Part shown: in pieces, positions 61,181-64,000 of the stretch
Numbering within the stretch: position 1 is the first letter of the stretch
How the letters are laid out: each line of letters opens with the position of its first letter
Notes under the pieces: model-generated
What the model was told of the DNA's origin: nothing
Seen by the model: only the letters and a program-made list of their open reading frames with translations
Database searches by the model: none
Assembly (NCBI RefSeq): GCF_036370855.1
Contig: NC_088132.1
Span: forward strand, 64,890,841-64,954,840
Origin: Dromaius novaehollandiae
Taxonomy: Eukaryota > Chordata > Aves > Casuariiformes > Dromaiidae
Reading direction: 5' to 3'
DNA length: 64,000 nt
Translations under genes and position numbers: made by a program

Positions 61181-64000
61181 TATAAACCTTTAAGGAATGA
61201 TGCAGACACCTATTTAACTGCCAAGGTATCTAAATTAGAACAAGACTTGCCAGGGATTCCTGTCTGTTCTGTTAATATTTTGTTTTTAAGATACAGATTC
61301 ACTGTGTGAATCCTACAGAAGTATTGCCTGTCTGTGTGCAGGCAATCAGATTGTACCAATCACTTGTGGACTTCCATGTTGAAGTTCACGTTTCTAAAGA
61401 GTTTGTAGTTTTGTAGCAACAGTACATGTTATCCAGATCGGTTTTCTTCAAATCGAATGTTTTAAAAACCTTATAAATTACGTAGGTTCTTCCTGTGTCT
61501 AATGGATGTGTGGGGGAGAAGTAATTAATATAATAAGCTAACCAGTTTTCTTAGTTTCAGTTTTAGATTTTTTTTCTTAAGCGTTGGCCTATTAATGCAG
61601 CAAATCTGATACCTGGTAGGTAGGGTTCAAATTTGTGGAGCTAATGAGGTTTGTAACTATTGAGCTCCTTGTAAAAAATCACTTTCTGAGAATAATGAAT
61701 GTTGCTACTGGACATCAGTAAACTAAAGATGATATTCCCTGTATAAAGGAAGGGGAGGGAAGTCTTGCTTCTGAAACCACTGGGACTCTAAAGAAATTAG
61801 TGTTTAAATTATATGATTGTTCCCTCTTGCAGGTGTCTAAAGAACTGCAGATTTAGACTTTAGGGTAGAGTGTAAGATTATACGTTGGACAAACTGCTGA
61901 GGTTTTTTAGCTCCTGCTGAATGTAGCTTCAACCTTGCCTCCCTTCACAGTGGAAGGAGAAAGCTATCAGGCTGGGAATAGGAGAATCGGACATTCAGAC
62001 TGGTTCTTGTTTTGGACTGGCTCAGTGGAGGCTTGAGACTTCTTCCAAATCAACTGAAGTTTTGAAAGTAGTTCATTCCAGAAACAATATCCTCAACAGA
62101 GATAGCTGGCTCGTAAAAGCTTATTGAACAGTATAACTGTGATCATTCCATCTCTAGTCAAAATGTTATTATAACCTAAGACTTTTCAGAAAAGATCAGG
62201 TGCCTTCATGAAGGAAATGATGCTAACAATAGGGTCTAATGCTAAGCAAGTAAGAGCTGATAAACTGCTCTTTTGTGCAAACTCTGTTCTGTTATAATGG
62301 AAAATGAACAGCTTGTTTGTTCCTAAATAGGACTTATAGCTTGGCTTTGTCACATCACAAAGTAGAAAGAAGAACTTGTGGGAGAAAAGTGAGGGAAGGA
62401 AAAGGTAGCATATCTGTATCTGCAGTGTGTGTGTATGTTGTTTGTTTCTCTTAAGTTAATGAGTAGCTGAGCAGTCATAGCCCTTCCCCTTAGCATTCAG
62501 CAGTGTACAGGTGTCCCTGTACCTGGTTATTTAGTCCTTAGCCCCTAAATCCTTGTGAACCATGAGCAGAAATGCTCTGGATTTTGAGTGCAGCCTTAGC
62601 AAGGGGTATACTGTCTTCACAGTGCGATAAGAAATGGCCTGAACATGTTGTGGTATAATGATGAAAGGTCCTGTTTGGTTCAGTAGTTAGGGATAGGCCC
62701 ATAGTGGGACATAATTTCCACCCCCCCCTCCCCCCACCCCATAACCCTAAAACATCAGAAACAACCACCTCACAAAACATGCAGTGATGAGTATGGCATA
62801 GATATTCTGTTGGGCTGGAAGAACTTACATGGAAGAAACCATGCTGCCTAAACATTAAGTATCTTAAAATCTTCATAAAATGTTTTGAAAACATTTGTAG
62901 AACATGCTAGAGTATAGTGTTCTTCAAAAGAGAGAATATAAAACTGATGCTCCTTAAATTCACAGTTCTATCTGTAACTATGCCATATAAAACTGTAAGA
63001 CTTGAAGTCTTTTATCACCATTTATTACCAAGAAAGAAAATCTCTGGGAAGAACTGATACTGATTCTTTTCCAGGTGCCACTTTATAGTATCATACCACT
63101 CAAACCTCAAAATTGTTTCCTGTGTCTGGATGAAAAGCATGTTTGTTTGGTTTTTTTTTTTTGCTTTTTGTATTAATATTTGGAGGCTTAGGAGGCAAAT
63201 AATACTTGGTAGTTTTCTGGAGAAATGAATCTCTTTAGGCCACTGTTCTGAGCAGCTCATGTCCATGAGATGATTGACAGTTCACATACCTAAGATGATC
63301 TTTCTGATCTTATACCTTCCTCCCCTCCCCCAAATGAGTCTTTTTTCCAGAGGAATAAAGAAATGACATGTTTAACTCATCCCAAATAATGGAGTATTGT
63401 CCTTATAGGTTGCAACTCAGAGTATTTTAAAAGGAATCCCTAAGAAGCTGTACTTGATCTCATGCAGACACTGTCAGAGGTCAGAAATACCAGATCAACT
63501 CTTGCATAGTATAAATAAGAATATAGATGAGGGATGAAGAGAGCCTTTACAGGTATATTTACATGTGTCCTATTCAGATGGCTTTTTCTAGTGACTTCAT
63601 CTCCAAATCTACTTTCTCTTCCTCCAGTCCTTTTGCTTCTTACAACTGTTCTCCTCAGCCTTGCAGCTTCTCCTAGATCTAAGATTAGGTGTGGGAGGAG
63701 GAGGAACAGAGCAAAGGAGGCATCTTTGAGGCATTTTTCTGATCACAAGAGTGGAACAGAGCAACTCTGGTCTCGTCTGCTCCCCTTGCTAGGTTCTGAG
63801 CAGGACTTCAATAGTTTCCTGCCAGAGCTTGGTGTGGCTGCTCTGTTTGAGAGGTGAAGGGAAGCAACCCCTGGGTAAGTTCCTATATGCTGGACTGATT
63901 CATGAGAGAACTAGGATTCAGTGCTTCTAACTCAAACTGCCTCATTCTGCTTTTGGGAAACATAGCAGTTGGCCACACCTGTTGCTACTAAACAAACTAA

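Larger units (their letters stand above)
59799..64000 (+). other. PLPP1: PLPP1 intron after exon 2 (incomplete)
   Basis: Runs from the GTAAGT donor to the window end. I looked for the a1-type alternative exon (a block such as RGVFCNDESIKYPYK) and the following exon (ETLSVYCNLL) and did not find them. It contains G14 (60086-60099), G13A9 (60303-60324), a 30-bp AT palindrome (61151-61180) and a C-rich stretch near 62720-62740. Otherwise nothing supportable. Confidence 0.8.

Noticed and set aside
63534..63857. 107-codon open frame near the window end
   Set aside because: Lies in the PLPP1 intron, has no similarity to PLPP1 or to any family I know, and lacks convincing splice sites in frame.
59799..64000. 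Second, a1-type PLPP1 exon 2 or exon 3
   Set aside because: Searched by eye for the conserved CNDESIKYPYK and ETLSVYCNLL coding blocks; nothing with splice sites was found in this stretch.

Overview
The window is vertebrate nuclear DNA with intron-containing genes, GT-AG splice sites, a CpG-island promoter and few interspersed repeats. It holds parts of two protein-coding genes, both on the + strand. The 3' half of SLC38A9 (the lysosomal amino-acid transporter and arginine sensor) lies at 78-22020 with its 3' UTR after that. The 5' part of PLPP1 (phospholipid phosphatase 1, formerly PPAP2A) begins at 44323. The same pair sits head-to-tail on human 5q11.2. Short introns, low repeat content and one old, decayed CR1-type LINE fragment suggest a sauropsid, most likely a bird. 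Human 5q genes of this neighbourhood lie on the avian Z chromosome, so Z linkage is a reasonable inference but cannot be proved from this sequence.

Layout. (1) 1-22020: six SLC38A9 coding exons (78-185, 3731-3837, 10528-10641, 11944-12092, 20095-20184, 21855-22020). They join in phase into the last ~244 residues, about seven membrane segments, and end at a TGA. A poly(A) signal follows at 22613. The introns hold only simple repeats, including a 19-bp minisatellite and a 13-bp tandem repeat. (2) ~22640-43700: a ~21 kb intergenic interval with no supportable gene. It carries alternating purine-pyrimidine tracts, a pair of short degenerate repeats, and a minus-strand CR1 fragment (39890-40575) flanked by two diverged direct repeats. 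(3) ~43700-44650: a CpG island containing the PLPP1 promoter, 5' UTR and coding exon 1. (4) 44381-59643: PLPP1 intron 1, rich in homopolymer G/C and A runs. (5) 59644-59798: the second PLPP1 coding exon, which resembles the 'a2' alternative form of exon 2. The rest of the gene lies beyond the window.

The two genes are not known to act in one pathway: SLC38A9 works at the lysosome with Ragulator-Rag and mTORC1, while PLPP1 is a plasma-membrane lipid phosphatase. I found no sign of a new multi-gene system. The notable points are the alternative PLPP1 exon, the repeat architecture, and several sequences able to adopt non-B DNA structures. Gene identities rest on remembered family sequences, not on a database search.
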